Shown here: positions 1-8,883 of the stretch, piece by piece | Layout of the letters: every line of letters begins with the position of its first letter | Position numbering within the stretch: position 1 is the stretch's first letter | NCBI GenBank assembly: GCA_965223435.1 | Contig: CBDCWQ010000022.1 | Span: 868,001-932,000 of the forward strand | Length of the DNA: 64,000 nt | Source: CBDCWQ01 sp965223435 | GTDB taxonomy: Bacteria > Myxococcota > Kuafuiibacteriia > Kuafuiibacteriales > Kuafuiibacteriaceae | Reading direction: 5' to 3' | Notes under the pieces: model-generated | What the model was told of the DNA's origin: nothing | The model's database searches: none | The model's input: only the letters and a program-made list of their open reading frames with translations | Position numbers and translations under genes: made by a program

Positions 1-30
1 GACATCCGAAAACGCAACTATTCTTCGTAT

Positions 31-48
31 CTTAAAACCGCTTTTAAG
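31..48. other. Short AT-rich perfect hairpin
   Basis: A 7-bp arm (CTTAAAA) and its complement (TTTTAAG) enclose a 4-nt CCGC loop. It lies about 160 bases beyond the 3' end of the minus-strand CBS gene, so it could be a weak terminator for that gene or for a gene left of the window. No T-tract follows at once. The rest of bases 1-211 holds no gene I can support. Confidence 0.25.
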
Positions 49-211
49 CACCCAGCAGCCAAGATTGCTAACATTTTGGGTTCAAAAAAAAATTGTGAAG
101 ACAAGTGCCATCAGTGACGAGCCGCACACAATGCTGTACGGCGCTGTGCCCATTTTGCCCGAAGCCCACACACACCGAATGACAGCACCGTACGCAGGCC
201 CAAGTCTCTGA

Positions 212-604
212 CTACAAGGACGCGCTCAAGGCTTTGAGGGCATCGGTGGTCGTAAAAATGCCCACGAGCTTGCCGTTTCGCGTCACAACTGCGGAACCGA
301 CCTTCTTTTCGGCCATGTCGGCGGCAAGCTTACGGAGGCTCACGTCATGTTCTACTTGAAAAGGGTCTGCGATCATCGCTTGTTCGAGACTGGTTCTCTG
401 TGGATCTACACTTGCAAGCCCACCGACAATCTCCAGCTCTCGTTCACTCACAAGACCAAGTATTCTGCCCCCCTCAAGAACCGGGAGATGGCGAATCTCG
501 AGCTCGCGCATGGTGCGTAGGGCCACGTCGATGGTTTGGGTTCGGCTTATCGAACGCGGAGCGGGCGTCATGAACTGCTCTACGATGGGATCTTTGTCAG
601 ACAT
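212..604 (-). CDS. Two-CBS-domain protein
   Basis: A 130-residue protein made almost entirely of a tandem CBS pair (Bateman module). The first domain begins near residue 10 (FMTPAPRSIS) and the second near residue 75. The repeat cores IRHLPVLEGGRILGLVSE and VGSAVVTRNGKLVGIFTT are typical. Such modules bind adenine nucleotides and sense energy state; no effector domain is attached, so its target is unknown. The reading frame stays open upstream to 850, but that extension is basic and low in complexity, has no domain, and crosses the hairpin at 693-719. I therefore chose the ATG at 604 (MSDKDPIVEQ). It lies downstream of the lipoprotein gene on the same strand, separated by 133 bases. Confidence 0.8.
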   Translation of the reverse strand: MSDKDPIVEQFMTPAPRSISRTQTIDVALRTMRELEIRHLPVLEGGRILGLVSERELEIVGGLASVDPQRTSLEQAMIADPFQVEHDVSLRKLAADMAEKKVGSAVVTRNGKLVGIFTTTDALKALSASL

Positions 605-692
605 GCAACGCAGGAGTGCAAGCCTTTGGCCATGTTGAAATCGCGGGTGAATTCTCCCACGGAGATGGTTTTTCGTTACGGCCCTCACCCGC

Positions 693-719
693 ACCAAACG
701 GCAGCGCTTACCGTTTGGT
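693..719 (-). terminator. Hairpin after the lipoprotein gene
   Basis: Perfect 9-bp inverted repeat ACCAAACGG / CCGTTTGGT with a 9-nt loop, beginning 19 bases past the stop codon of the minus-strand lipoprotein gene. Position and stem strength suit a transcript end or 3' stabiliser. No run of T follows on the minus strand, so it is not a textbook intrinsic terminator. Confidence 0.5.
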
Positions 720-737
720 AACAGGTCGGATGCGTCC

Positions 738-1304
738 CTAGAGCGCTTCCGCCGTCGCGCTGAATTGCACGGTGAGCCTCGCGCGCAGATCTGTCGCTCC
801 GTCCGCCGAGAGCCTGATACGCACTTTGACATCGTTGATGCCGCCGCCATCCGGGAACAACAAGCCCGTGATTCGGTCTATCTTGACCGTGTCGAGCGGT
901 ATCTCTGTGCCCAAGCTGTCGGGATCGGTTATGGGTTCGAGAGAAAAGTTCATGACATTCCAATCGTCGCTATCTGGGAAATCGTCGGAGAGCAAAGCCA
1001 CGCGCCCGGAGGTTTCGCCTAAGGTGGCAGAGTTGCCTGGGCCCGCACTCAAGATCTTGAGGTAGATCTTTTCGATCTGGCCGCCGTCGATGCGATCGGC
1101 GTTATCCTGAATCTCTTTCAGATCATTGGGGCGAATGTCATGGGTACCCACATATTCACCGGCCATATCAGATCGGATGTCAAACGTGACGGTTGCGCGT
1201 TGGTCGTTGATGTCGATGCTGAGAAGACCACAGCCGCTTAAGCTACCTAGGCACAAGAGCCCGGCCGTAAGCACTCCGGTCGACGAAATGTTTATCTGTT
1301 GCAT
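738..1304 (-). CDS. Putative lipoprotein of unknown function
   Basis: A 188-residue protein with a lipoprotein signal peptide: MQQINISS, a hydrophobic stretch, then the lipobox LSGC with the lipidated Cys near residue 25. The mature part is acidic and appears beta-rich, with no family I recognise. The frame is open to 1349, but the ATG at 1304 puts the signal peptide at the N-terminus and is preferred. Mature residues after Cys are GLLSI, with no Asp at +2, so outer-membrane sorting is possible. It is followed by a strong hairpin and then the CBS gene. Confidence 0.7.
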   Translation of the reverse strand: MQQINISSTGVLTAGLLCLGSLSGCGLLSIDINDQRATVTFDIRSDMAGEYVGTHDIRPNDLKEIQDNADRIDGGQIEKIYLKILSAGPGNSATLGETSGRVALLSDDFPDSDDWNVMNFSLEPITDPDSLGTEIPLDTVKIDRITGLLFPDGGGINDVKVRIRLSADGATDLRARLTVQFSATAEAL

Positions 1305-1851
1305 ATTGTTGTTGTTAACATAGGCGCTCTGAAGTGCCCAGTTCGACACCCTCCAGCACCCGGCCGAGTCCGCCCAAAACGCAAGGCACTATGCATGCTT
1401 TTAGAGTCGCGCAACAGCGATGATTTCGATGAGTTATCCGTCGATCGCCCGGCTGGCGATCGCCTGATAGGCGGCGCTTTCATTTTCATTCCACAACCCA
1501 ACGGATGCGGGATCGCACGCCATGCCGACCCTCCCGACCGAGACCAAAATGGGAGGCGGAGCGGCCCGACGCCGGCCGGGTCCCCCAAGCAGCAAGGCAA
1601 CGGAGAACCTGCGTAGGGATGCGGCAACCGGGCACCAATGGGTAAAAATCACAATTCCCGGGCGCCAAAACCCGATGGAATGGGGTTTTCTAGCGATTTC
1701 TCGATTGATTTTTTCGGTACCGATTCTGAAGGTGCGGGACTGTAGGCACGCCCACGGCTCCGAATCGGGCGAATCCCGTAGTCGGAGCCCCAGGGCGAGA
1801 ACAACGACAGTGGTGTATTTCGCGCTGCGGACATAGCGACGAGGGAATTTC
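1305..1851. other. Intergenic region without a supported gene
   Basis: Between two divergently read genes (lipoprotein on minus, OmpA-like on plus) and therefore expected to hold both promoters. Open frames are present on both strands but none has a domain, a signal peptide or a plausible ribosome binding site. It contains one perfect hairpin at 1442-1462. Confidence 0.5.
1442..1462. repeat. Perfect inverted repeat CGATCGCC/GGCGATCG
   Basis: Two 8-base arms around a 5-nt CGGCT loop. Each arm carries the self-complementary core CGATCG. It lies about 140 bases upstream of the lipoprotein start and 390 bases upstream of the OmpA-like start. It could be a protein-binding operator or an RNA hairpin; nothing in the sequence decides between them. 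Confidence 0.35.
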
Positions 1852-3291
1852 ATGGAATCGTGTCATAGGAACTTGCGATGGGCATTGGGGCTTTGCGTGA
1901 TCGGCGTGAGCCTAAGCGTTCAGCCCGGTCACGGTCGAACACAGACAAAACATCGATACAATCCTTTCCAACCCGAGAATCACTTGTTCGAGCTCGGCTT
2001 CTTCGGAGGCGCATTTTTCCCCTCCGACGATCACGAGTTCTTTGATCCGACGCTGCAGCCTCGAGCCCTCGACGATCTGGGGCCCGAACTCGGACTCCGC
2101 TTTGCCTATCTTCCGCTCAGTTTCCTTGGCGCTGAAATAGAGGGCGCCATTATCCCCATGTCCACCGAGTCCAGCGCGGCAACGCTATGGACCGTTCGCG
2201 GACACGCCATCGGCCAAATTCCGTGGCGGCTCAGCCCCTTTGCGGTGGTCGGCGCCGGCTTTATGAGCGTCAACTCCCGGACCGCGGTCCTGGGAAAAGA
2301 TACCGATGCCACCTTCCACTGGGGACTTGGGGCAAAGTACGCCGTAAGCCCCTCTGTCAGCCTTCGGCTGGATGGGCGACACATCGTCGCGCCTGCCGTC
2401 AATCGACCGGAGATTGGGAGTCTCACCAGTCACTTCGAAGTCCTTCTCGGAGCCTCGTTGGTTCTCGGCCGATCCGGCGATCCAGATCCCGATAAGGACG
2501 GCGTCCCATCCCCGCGCGACAAGTGCCCAACCGAACCGGGCGTAGAGCCCGACGGCTGCCCGGCAAAAGACAACGACAACGACGGCATCATCAACCAAAA
2601 AGACAAATGCCCTGATGAGCCCGGCGTCGCACCCGATGGCTGCCCAGATCCGGACGAAGACAAAGACGGCATCCCCATCGACCGCGATGAGTGCCCCACA
2701 GAGGCTGGTGTCGAACCCGATGGATGCCCCGCACAAGACCTCGACGGCGATGGTGTTGCGGGCAAGCTCGACCTTTGCCCCGACCAGGCAGGGCCTCCGC
2801 CCGACGGCTGTCCGGCCGACACCGATGGCGACGGCATCGTAGACGACAAAGACCGATGCCCCAGTGAACCAGAAACCGTCAACGGCTTCCAAGATGCGGA
2901 CGGCTGCCCAGACGAACTTCCCAAAGCGGTCAAGAAGTTCACCGGCAGCATTCGAGGCATCGTGTTCAAAACCGGAAGCACAGCCATTCTGCCGCGCTCC
3001 TACTCCGTCCTCAACAAAGCCGTTCAGGTGCTGAAGGACTACCCCGACCTCCGCATCCAAATCTCGGGTCACACCGACAGCGTAGGCAGCGAGGCCCTCA
3101 ACATGGAGCTCTCTCGAGAGCGCGCGGTCTCAGTCCGAACCTACATCGTAGACCAGGGCATTGACCCTGACCGCATCGAAGCCACCGGATTTGGTGAAAC
3201 GCGGCCCACCGCAACCAACAGCACACGCAAAGGCCGTGCCCAAAACCGCCGAATCGAATTCAAAATCCTGCACGCCGGTACCCAAGAATAG
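1852..3291 (+). CDS. OmpA-family protein with beta-barrel and TSP3 repeats
   Basis: A 479-residue outer-membrane/periplasmic protein. Residues 1-30 form a signal peptide. Residues about 45-205 look like an 8-strand beta-barrel. Residues about 211-340 hold five thrombospondin type 3-like calcium-binding units of the form D.C(P)..PG..PDGCP with DxDxDG loops. Residues about 365-475 are an OmpA C-terminal peptidoglycan-binding domain, with the hallmark ISGHTDSVG and the basic NRRIEFKIL end. It should tie the outer membrane to the cell wall. A purine-rich GAGGGAA sits just upstream of the ATG. This domain order is common in Myxococcota and Bacteroidota. The gene stands alone. Confidence 0.9.
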   Translation: MESCHRNLRWALGLCVIGVSLSVQPGHGRTQTKHRYNPFQPENHLFELGFFGGAFFPSDDHEFFDPTLQPRALDDLGPELGLRFAYLPLSFLGAEIEGAIIPMSTESSAATLWTVRGHAIGQIPWRLSPFAVVGAGFMSVNSRTAVLGKDTDATFHWGLGAKYAVSPSVSLRLDGRHIVAPAVNRPEIGSLTSHFEVLLGASLVLGRSGDPDPDKDGVPSPRDKCPTEPGVEPDGCPAKDNDNDGIINQKDKCPDEPGVAPDGCPDPDEDKDGIPIDRDECPTEAGVEPDGCPAQDLDGDGVAGKLDLCPDQAGPPPDGCPADTDGDGIVDDKDRCPSEPETVNGFQDADGCPDELPKAVKKFTGSIRGIVFKTGSTAILPRSYSVLNKAVQVLKDYPDLRIQISGHTDSVGSEALNMELSRERAVSVRTYIVDQGIDPDRIEATGFGETRPTATNSTRKGRAQNRRIEFKILHAGTQE

Positions 3292-3492
3292 CGCTTGGCT
3301 CTGGCTCTGGGGCCACCTAGAGACCCCATCCCATGCGACCGCTCAAAGATGACATCTATTCGGTCATCTACGACGCGTGAGACATCGTTTAATTTGGGCT
3401 CCCACCCGCGACGATGGAGTAGCGCCTCTACGTCGACCGCGGTTCGGCGTGGGGCGAATGCTGAGGCGGATCAGAAGGTAGGGGGATGTGGC

Positions 3493-3999
3493 CTAGCGGT
3501 TTATGCCCACGCGATCCTCCAGCTTTGATACCCGTGCTTCTATTCCTCGGATCACCCGTCGGGTCTCGGATTCTTGCTTCACCTCAAATCGATCGAATCG
3601 GGCTTCGATTCGATCGATGGCCTTTCGGTTTTCTTCGATGGCCTTTCGGTTTTCTTCGATGGCCTTTCGGTTTTCTTCGATGGCCTTTCGGTTTTCTTCG
3701 ATGGCCTTTCGGTTTTCTTCGATGGCCTTTCGGTTTTCTTCGATAGCCTTTCGGTTTTCTTCGATGGCTTCGTGAGCATGCCGAACAGCGAGCTCGACCG
3801 CGTCAAGCCGAGCGGAAAGTTCTGCGACTTTCTCATCGATGTACGCCTTGAGACTCGCCTCTTGGCCTCGGACGATATCTAAGACGGCCTTGTTGCGGTC
3901 GTCCATTTGCTCAAGGAGGATCAAGGCCTTGTGACCGTTTTCTCTGACCTCCTCGAGTTGGGTTTCTAACCGAGTCATTCGTGCTTCAAGCGTCACCAT
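3493..3999 (-). CDS. Coiled-coil protein with seven identical heptads
   Basis: A 168-residue, highly charged, soluble protein predicted to be one long helix. The N-terminal half (MVTLEARMTRLETQLEEV) has ordinary coiled-coil periodicity. The centre is seven consecutive copies of the heptad AIEENRK, encoded by a 21-bp tandem repeat at 3616-3762. The tail, IDRIEARFDRFEVKQ onward, continues the coil. No enzyme motif, signal peptide or membrane segment is present. GTG at 4011 in the same frame is an alternative start. Function unknown; a structural spacer or oligomerisation scaffold is the simplest reading. Confidence 0.65.
   Translation of the reverse strand: MVTLEARMTRLETQLEEVRENGHKALILLEQMDDRNKAVLDIVRGQEASLKAYIDEKVAELSARLDAVELAVRHAHEAIEENRKAIEENRKAIEENRKAIEENRKAIEENRKAIEENRKAIEENRKAIDRIEARFDRFEVKQESETRRVIRGIEARVSKLEDRVGINR
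3616..3762. repeat. 21-bp tandem repeat, seven copies
   Basis: Unit gatggcctttcggttttcttc repeated seven times with no spacer. The first six copies are identical and the last differs by one base (gatagcc). Each unit encodes exactly one coiled-coil heptad on the minus strand, so gain or loss of units keeps both reading frame and helical register. Confidence 0.97.
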
Positions 4000-4011
4000 G
4001 TAAGTGTCCAC

Positions 4012-4569
4012 GGTAGGACCCTAGAACTGCGATGGCAAGGTTTAAGGGAGCGTTTTTCGTTGCAAGCACGGTCCTATTGTTTGCGCATGCTGCTGGGTTT
4101 GTAGGCTGGTGTGTACCATAGGTTTCTCGGTTCAAAAGTTATGCCTGCCAGTAGACGAGCTTCGTCTGTAGCGCCTTCGCGAGTGACACCAAATTCGATG
4201 GGAAAACGGACGGTGATCACTGCTTGCCCACGGATAGAGGCAAAGGAGGAGGTCGATCCCCGAATGGAACTCGTTCGGACAACCGCCCCGTCTTTTCACC
4301 AAAAAGGAACGTCTCTGCGCGGAGGGGCCGATCCTGCAAGCACCGAAGCAACCCCAATGGTCGATCGCTGACACCGAGGACAGTGCTACGAGATCGTATC
4401 GTGTAGCCGCGCACTTGGGGCTTACGGGGAACATCCACCAGAGCGGACACTCACCCCAATGGGGAGAAAATAGCCCTATCTCGCTTGGCACGCCCATTGC
4501 TTTAATGACCGTACGAGATGATGGGGTGGCTCGAGCCCGTAGGGGTTCGGGAGCCTCCGTCGAGAACGG
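4012..4569. other. Intergenic region without a supported gene
   Basis: Lies upstream of the universal stress gene and of the coiled-coil gene, which diverge from it. Overlapping open frames occur on both strands but none has recognisable composition or domains. It should contain the promoters of both neighbours; I could not place a convincing -35/-10 pair. Confidence 0.4.
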
Positions 4570-5487
4570 ATGCATGCCGTGGGAGACTACAAAACAATTC
4601 TCGTCGCCACCGACTTTTCAGAGCTGTCTCAGCTCGGAGTCCGAGCTGGGGTTCAACTTGCTGAAAACCTTCAGGTAGACCGACTCCATGTGGTTCATAT
4701 CGTCAGCTTAGCGAAGTATGACCTCGTTGTTCCACACACCTACTCGCCAAAGGCCATCGAAACCATTTTTGCGCGGCATCTCGAAAGTGCACAGGCGAAG
4801 CTCAACGAGCTCTTTTTATCCTATGACCCCAGCAAGACCACAAGAGAAGCTCGTTTGCTGCCAAGTCCCGTCCGAGGCATTGCAAGCGTGGCGACCGAGA
4901 TTGCCGCAGACTTGATCGTCCTGGCCAGCCACGGACGCGGGGCTTTCAGGCGGGCAGTGTTGGGGAGTGTCGCCAGTGCGCTGATTCGCACGGCTCCGTG
5001 TCCGGTGCTCATCGTAAGGGAGGCGCAAAAGCGTCTCGCGGCATTCAAGAAGGTTCTAGCCGCGGTCGACCTGTCTCCCGTTTCGAAGTCCGTCATCTCA
5101 CAAGCCATCATGATGGCCAAGGCGTCAGAGGGCTCTCCTCAGGTCGTATCGGTCGTTGGAGCACCCATGGTCGTATTCGGTGAGGAGGCGTTGCTCATCA
5201 CCCCCGACGAGATCGACAGCATGCGTGCGTCGCGCAGAAAATCAGTGGAAGAGCTCGTCAACAAGGCAACACATGATTCTGTTGGTGTTCGAATCGAAAC
5301 GCCCACCAAAAGCACTCCTGCAGAGACGATCCTTGACCTAGCAAAATCCGGTGAAAGCGACTTGATCGTCTTGGGTACAAGCGGACACGGCATGTTGCAT
5401 CGAATGCTCCTCGGGTCGACCGCCACACGCGTCATAGCGAACGCTTTGTGCCCGGTATTGGTCGTTCCCTCTGGAGAGGCAACGTAA
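4570..5487 (+). CDS. Tandem universal stress protein
   Basis: A 305-residue protein with two UspA domains (about residues 5-150 and 155-303). Each starts with a typical beta strand (KTILVATDFSELS; KKVLAAVDLSPVS) and ends with CPVLIV or CPVLVV. The second copy has the full ATP-binding pattern G-2x-G-9x-G-S (GTSGHGMLHRMLLGS). The first matches except that the leading Gly is Ala (ASHG). These proteins are induced by energy or oxygen limitation in many bacteria. It is read convergently with the ATPase operon, with 79 bases between stops. The context with fermentative redox enzymes fits a low-oxygen role, which is inference. Confidence 0.9.
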   Translation: MHAVGDYKTILVATDFSELSQLGVRAGVQLAENLQVDRLHVVHIVSLAKYDLVVPHTYSPKAIETIFARHLESAQAKLNELFLSYDPSKTTREARLLPSPVRGIASVATEIAADLIVLASHGRGAFRRAVLGSVASALIRTAPCPVLIVREAQKRLAAFKKVLAAVDLSPVSKSVISQAIMMAKASEGSPQVVSVVGAPMVVFGEEALLITPDEIDSMRASRRKSVEELVNKATHDSVGVRIETPTKSTPAETILDLAKSGESDLIVLGTSGHGMLHRMLLGSTATRVIANALCPVLVVPSGEAT

Positions 5488-5566
5488 CCTAGGAACGAAC
5501 CGGCGGATATGAGGCCGTGCGGCGCTCCAAGCCTCTTTGAGGCAGCGTCCATGCCGTCAAGTCCAC

Positions 5567-6385
5567 TCAATTGCGGTGCGCCGCGTGGGACGCACAAATG
5601 ACCTCTTGAACTTCGATGGTCACCTGGTCTTGCCGAGCACGGTGATGGTCGATCTCAAGATCGGCCAACGACCGCTCAATGACGCGGCTCGCCGCAACAG
5701 TCGTTCTCAGGCGGGCGTTCTGCTCCGAAGCGAGTCCTTCAAGGGCGATTCGGTAAAGGCCCGTGTACAGCTTTTCTTCGATGAGCCTTCGGGAGATCCG
5801 GTTCGAAGACTCATACGACCGGTAGAACGGTCTTTCGGCCCCCGATGGCAACTCGGGAGGGAATAGCTGAATAGACTGGAGTTGGTAGAGCTTGGTGCTC
5901 TCATGCCGTGGGTACACCGCGGTTGCGCCACCCGCCGACCCGTCCACGAGCATCCTCTGGACCGCATGGGCGACTTCGCCAATCAGATCACCGAGGGCTC
6001 GAACCGATGAGGCGGCGGGCCTAAAGCCTGCGATGGGCAACCCGCGCTTTTCGAGCTCGGCGCGGGTACGGTAGCCCACGGCGTAAAACCATCTGGGCTG
6101 GATTCGAAGCGCACGTTCGACCACCTCCTTGGTGAGAGCACCAACCAGACCTTGGTCGGAACCGAAAACGACACAAACCGTCGATGTGGCCGGCACAACT
6201 CTGAACGTGGGTATTGGAAGAGACGCCAAAACGGTAGACAGGCTCTCCTCGTAGGCGCGAAGCTCTTGGAGCGAGTCGGTCGCCTGCCGAAGAACCTGCG
6301 CGGACAGTGCACGCATGGCTTTTACGATCTCCTGTACCGATCGGAAATTGTCGATGCGACGCTCAATGACTTGAAGCTCATCCAT
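5567..6385 (-). CDS. atpG: N-ATPase gamma subunit
   Basis: 272-residue central-stalk subunit of the F1 motor. The N-terminal helix MDELQVIERRIDNFRSVQEIVKAMRALS and the C-terminal helix ENARLRTTVAASRVIERSL correspond to the paired coiled coil that turns inside the alpha/beta hexamer. The ATG at 6385 overlaps the atpA stop by 8 bases. The frame extends upstream to 6508, but that lies inside atpA. It is the last gene of the operon, which is the characteristic place of atpG in N-type clusters. No delta-subunit gene is present, also as expected for that type. Confidence 0.9.
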   Translation of the reverse strand: MDELQVIERRIDNFRSVQEIVKAMRALSAQVLRQATDSLQELRAYEESLSTVLASLPIPTFRVVPATSTVCVVFGSDQGLVGALTKEVVERALRIQPRWFYAVGYRTRAELEKRGLPIAGFRPAASSVRALGDLIGEVAHAVQRMLVDGSAGGATAVYPRHESTKLYQLQSIQLFPPELPSGAERPFYRSYESSNRISRRLIEEKLYTGLYRIALEGLASEQNARLRTTVAASRVIERSLADLEIDHHRARQDQVTIEVQEVICASHAAHRN

Positions 6386-7886
6386 TGCGAACGACCTCAA
6401 ACGCCGCTTCAATTTTGGAAAAGTCGTCGGCTTTCGGTCCATGACCTCGAGCAAGCGACCGCACAAGCTCAGGGTGATTGTGGCCGAGTTCCTGCAAAAA
6501 AAGCGCAACGATGCGCCTCACCCTTGAGATTTCGATCCCATCAAACCGACCCCTTTCAAGCGCCATAAGGAGGGCGACCTGCTCGCCCATACCAACTGGG
6601 GTCTCAGGAGCCTGTTTGAGCAGTTCTCTCGCTCTTGCGCCACGTGTGAGTACTTGCTGGGTCTCGGGGTCAATGCGCGCGCCAAACCGACTGAAAACCT
6701 CGAGCTCCGCAAATCGAGCCAATTCTAGCCGGAGCTGGCCGGCAACCGTCTTCATGGAGGCACGCTGCGTCTTGCCACCCACGCGGGAAACAGATTTGCC
6801 GATGTCGATGGCCGGTTTGAATCCGCGATCGAAAAGCCCTTCGTCTAGATACAGCTGTCCGTCCGTAATCGAGATCAGGTTTGTGGGAATAAAGTCAGAG
6901 ATTCGACCCGAACGGGTATCGCAAAGCGGCAGCGCCGTCAGCGATCCCCCGCCGCGCTTCTTGTTAAGCCGGGTAGCCCGCTCCAAAAGCTTGGCGTGAA
7001 TGAAAAAGATGTCCCCTGGATAAGCCTCTCGACCAGGAGGCCTCCGCAGCAAAAGGCATAGCTCACGGTAGGCAATCGCGTGGGCCTCGAGATCATCGAA
7101 GACCACCAGGGCGTCTTCGCCGCGATCTCGAAAGTACTCCGCAATGCTCATCCCTGCGTAGGGGGCGATATAACGAAGACCCGGTGATGAATCGGAACCT
7201 GCGACAACCATACATGTGTTGTCGAGGGCATCTGCGGCTTGAAGAGCATTCAACGTGAGCTGAACGTCGGCCGACATCTGCCCAACACATACGTAAACGC
7301 ATTTCACGGACTGCCCTTTTTGGTTGCTCACGGTGTCGATGGCAATCGTTGATTTGCCGGTGCCGCGGTCGCCTATGACCAGTTGCCGTTGCCCGCGGCC
7401 GATCGGAAAGAGCGCATCGACCAGCGTGATTCCAGTGAGCAAGGGCTCGGTCACGGCCTCTCGCTCCCAGATGGCCGGCGCCCCTCTCTCAAGCGGCCAG
7501 CGCACTTCGGTATGAACGGGCGACGAATGATCGAGCGGCCGACCAAGGGGGTCTACCACCCGGCCAAGGAGTGCCTCTCCAACCGGAATAGACGCCACAC
7601 GAGTCGTGCGACTGACCAAGGAACCAGCGCGCACCTCCCTTCCGTGGCCCAGGAGAACCGCGCCCACGTGGGTCTCCCCCAAATCCAGCGCCAGCGCTTC
7701 CACCGCGTCGTCGATGCGAAGGACCTCCATCAAGCGAGCGGTGGGGAGCCCCGAAATGCGGGCCACGCCGTCGCTTACCCTCTGGACCCGTCCCACCTCC
7801 TGGGTCTTCACTGAAAATCCGTAAGATTGCGCGGCACCCTGGAGTTTGCCTCGGACGCGCTCAAGCCGGTCGCCGAAACCGGTCAC
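6378..7886 (-). CDS. atpA: N-ATPase alpha subunit
   Basis: 502-residue F1 alpha subunit. It has the N-terminal beta-barrel, a P-loop GDRGTGKSTIAIDT near residue 170 and the signature region ending in VISITDGQLYL. Alpha carries non-catalytic nucleotide sites and part of the catalytic interface. Its start overlaps the atpF stop by ATGA (7883-7886), so the two are translationally coupled. Length and domain order are normal. The short C-terminus matches other N-type alpha subunits. Confidence 0.95.
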   Translation of the reverse strand: MTGFGDRLERVRGKLQGAAQSYGFSVKTQEVGRVQRVSDGVARISGLPTARLMEVLRIDDAVEALALDLGETHVGAVLLGHGREVRAGSLVSRTTRVASIPVGEALLGRVVDPLGRPLDHSSPVHTEVRWPLERGAPAIWEREAVTEPLLTGITLVDALFPIGRGQRQLVIGDRGTGKSTIAIDTVSNQKGQSVKCVYVCVGQMSADVQLTLNALQAADALDNTCMVVAGSDSSPGLRYIAPYAGMSIAEYFRDRGEDALVVFDDLEAHAIAYRELCLLLRRPPGREAYPGDIFFIHAKLLERATRLNKKRGGGSLTALPLCDTRSGRISDFIPTNLISITDGQLYLDEGLFDRGFKPAIDIGKSVSRVGGKTQRASMKTVAGQLRLELARFAELEVFSRFGARIDPETQQVLTRGARARELLKQAPETPVGMGEQVALLMALERGRFDGIEISRVRRIVALFLQELGHNHPELVRSLARGHGPKADDFSKIEAAFEVVRNG

Positions 7887-8623
7887 GGATGGCCTTCTCT
7901 CAGGGACGCAAGGACGCCTTCGACCTGCGCCCGGATACTTCCATCGAACACGTGGTCACCGATTCGAAGGCAGGCGCCGGCGATGAGCTTGGGGTCCTTT
8001 TCGACTCGAACCGAGCCCTCCTTGGCGCCGCGATCCAAGAGCGCCCGCATGAGCCCAGAAGGAATATCCCCGGTGGCACTGCTCACCGTGACCCGATCTT
8101 CTTGAGCAGCGGAATCATTGCTTAGGTGACCTTGACGTACACCGGAATATAGATGCTCTGTCAATCTTCGGCAGCTCTGTTCATGTAAATCGGTCCCGGG
8201 CGCCAGTTCACGCAAAAGGCTGGTCAAGACCTGACTGAGTTCGGGGGCTAAAGAGCGCAAAAACGCCGCCTCCTTTTCACGTTGCTCAACTTTTACGCGC
8301 GCCAAAATCCGGTCCCGTTCCTCTGTGGCTGTCCTTTTGGCTTCTTCAACCAGTTGGGCCCGACGGGACTCAGCTTCTCGTTCGGCCCGTTCCAGAGCCT
8401 CGGCTTCTGCCTCCTTAGCCCTTTTGAAAGCGGCATCAATTTCAGTCGAGCGGGCCTTGAACTTTTTTTGTTCGGACGCAATCGATTCCAGCTGCGCCTC
8501 GATTTCATCACTTCGCTTGGTCATATGCTTCCTGAGCGGACGCCAGAGGAGACGCTTCAAGACGAAAACCAGAACAAAGAAGTTCACCACCTGGAAGAAA
8601 AATGTAGGCCAGTGGAAACTCAC
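7883..8623 (-). CDS. atpF: N-ATPase b subunit with long stalk
   Basis: 246-residue peripheral-stalk subunit. One membrane helix (about residues 8-25, FFFQVVNFFVLVFVL) is followed by a long charged helix rich in Glu, Lys, Arg and Ala. It is longer than the usual b subunit of about 160 residues. The extra C-terminal part probably replaces the missing delta subunit, as established for N-type enzymes. I place the start at GTG 8623, whose GTGA overlaps the atpE stop exactly as at the other junctions. An ATG further upstream would run 70 bases into atpE and add an unlikely Cys-rich tail. Confidence 0.88.
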   Translation of the reverse strand: MSFHWPTFFFQVVNFFVLVFVLKRLLWRPLRKHMTKRSDEIEAQLESIASEQKKFKARSTEIDAAFKRAKEAEAEALERAEREAESRRAQLVEEAKRTATEERDRILARVKVEQREKEAAFLRSLAPELSQVLTSLLRELAPGTDLHEQSCRRLTEHLYSGVRQGHLSNDSAAQEDRVTVSSATGDIPSGLMRALLDRGAKEGSVRVEKDPKLIAGACLRIGDHVFDGSIRAQVEGVLASLREGHP

Positions 8624-8883
8624 TTGATCAACTCCAAGAGCGGGTTGGCAAAAAGAATAATCAAGGCCACAACAAGCGCATAGATGGCACACGATTCAAC
8701 CATGGCCATGCCTACAAAGAGTGCGCGGGTGATGCGGTCAGCCTCGTCAGGCTGCCGGGCCATCGCGTCCAAGGCTTGCGACAGGGCCTGCCCCTCTCCC
8801 CGGGACGGCCCATAGCCACCGATGGCCACAGTGAGCCCGGCGGTCAATACTGAGATGGCAACGATAATCGAGAGGGTACTCAT
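8620..8883 (-). CDS. atpE: N-ATPase c subunit (rotor ring)
   Basis: 87-residue two-helix proteolipid of the ion-driven rotor. The polar loop ARQPDEADR separates the helices. The ion-carrying carboxylate is Glu63 in MVESCAIY. A second carboxylate, Glu30 (GPSRGEGQ), stands where classic Na+ c subunits such as that of Ilyobacter have Gln32. Ser64 follows the key Glu, as in Na+ enzymes. N-type c rings studied elsewhere carry this double-carboxylate arrangement. Whether the ion is H+ or Na+ cannot be settled from sequence alone. Confidence 0.93.
   Translation of the reverse strand: MSTLSIIVAISVLTAGLTVAIGGYGPSRGEGQALSQALDAMARQPDEADRITRALFVGMAMVESCAIYALVVALIILFANPLLELIK

Noticed and set aside
2185..3072. 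A 295-codon minus-strand frame with periodic sequence
   Set aside because: It is the shadow of the TSP3 repeats in the OmpA-like gene; the periodicity comes from the coding repeats on the other strand.
3616..3762. Tandem direct repeats as a possible CRISPR array
   Set aside because: Units are contiguous with no spacers and keep an open reading frame coding heptads.
5529..5543. GCCTC-ttt-GAGGC hairpin between the stress and atpG stops as a terminator
   Set aside because: The 5-bp stem is short and no T-tract follows on either strand.
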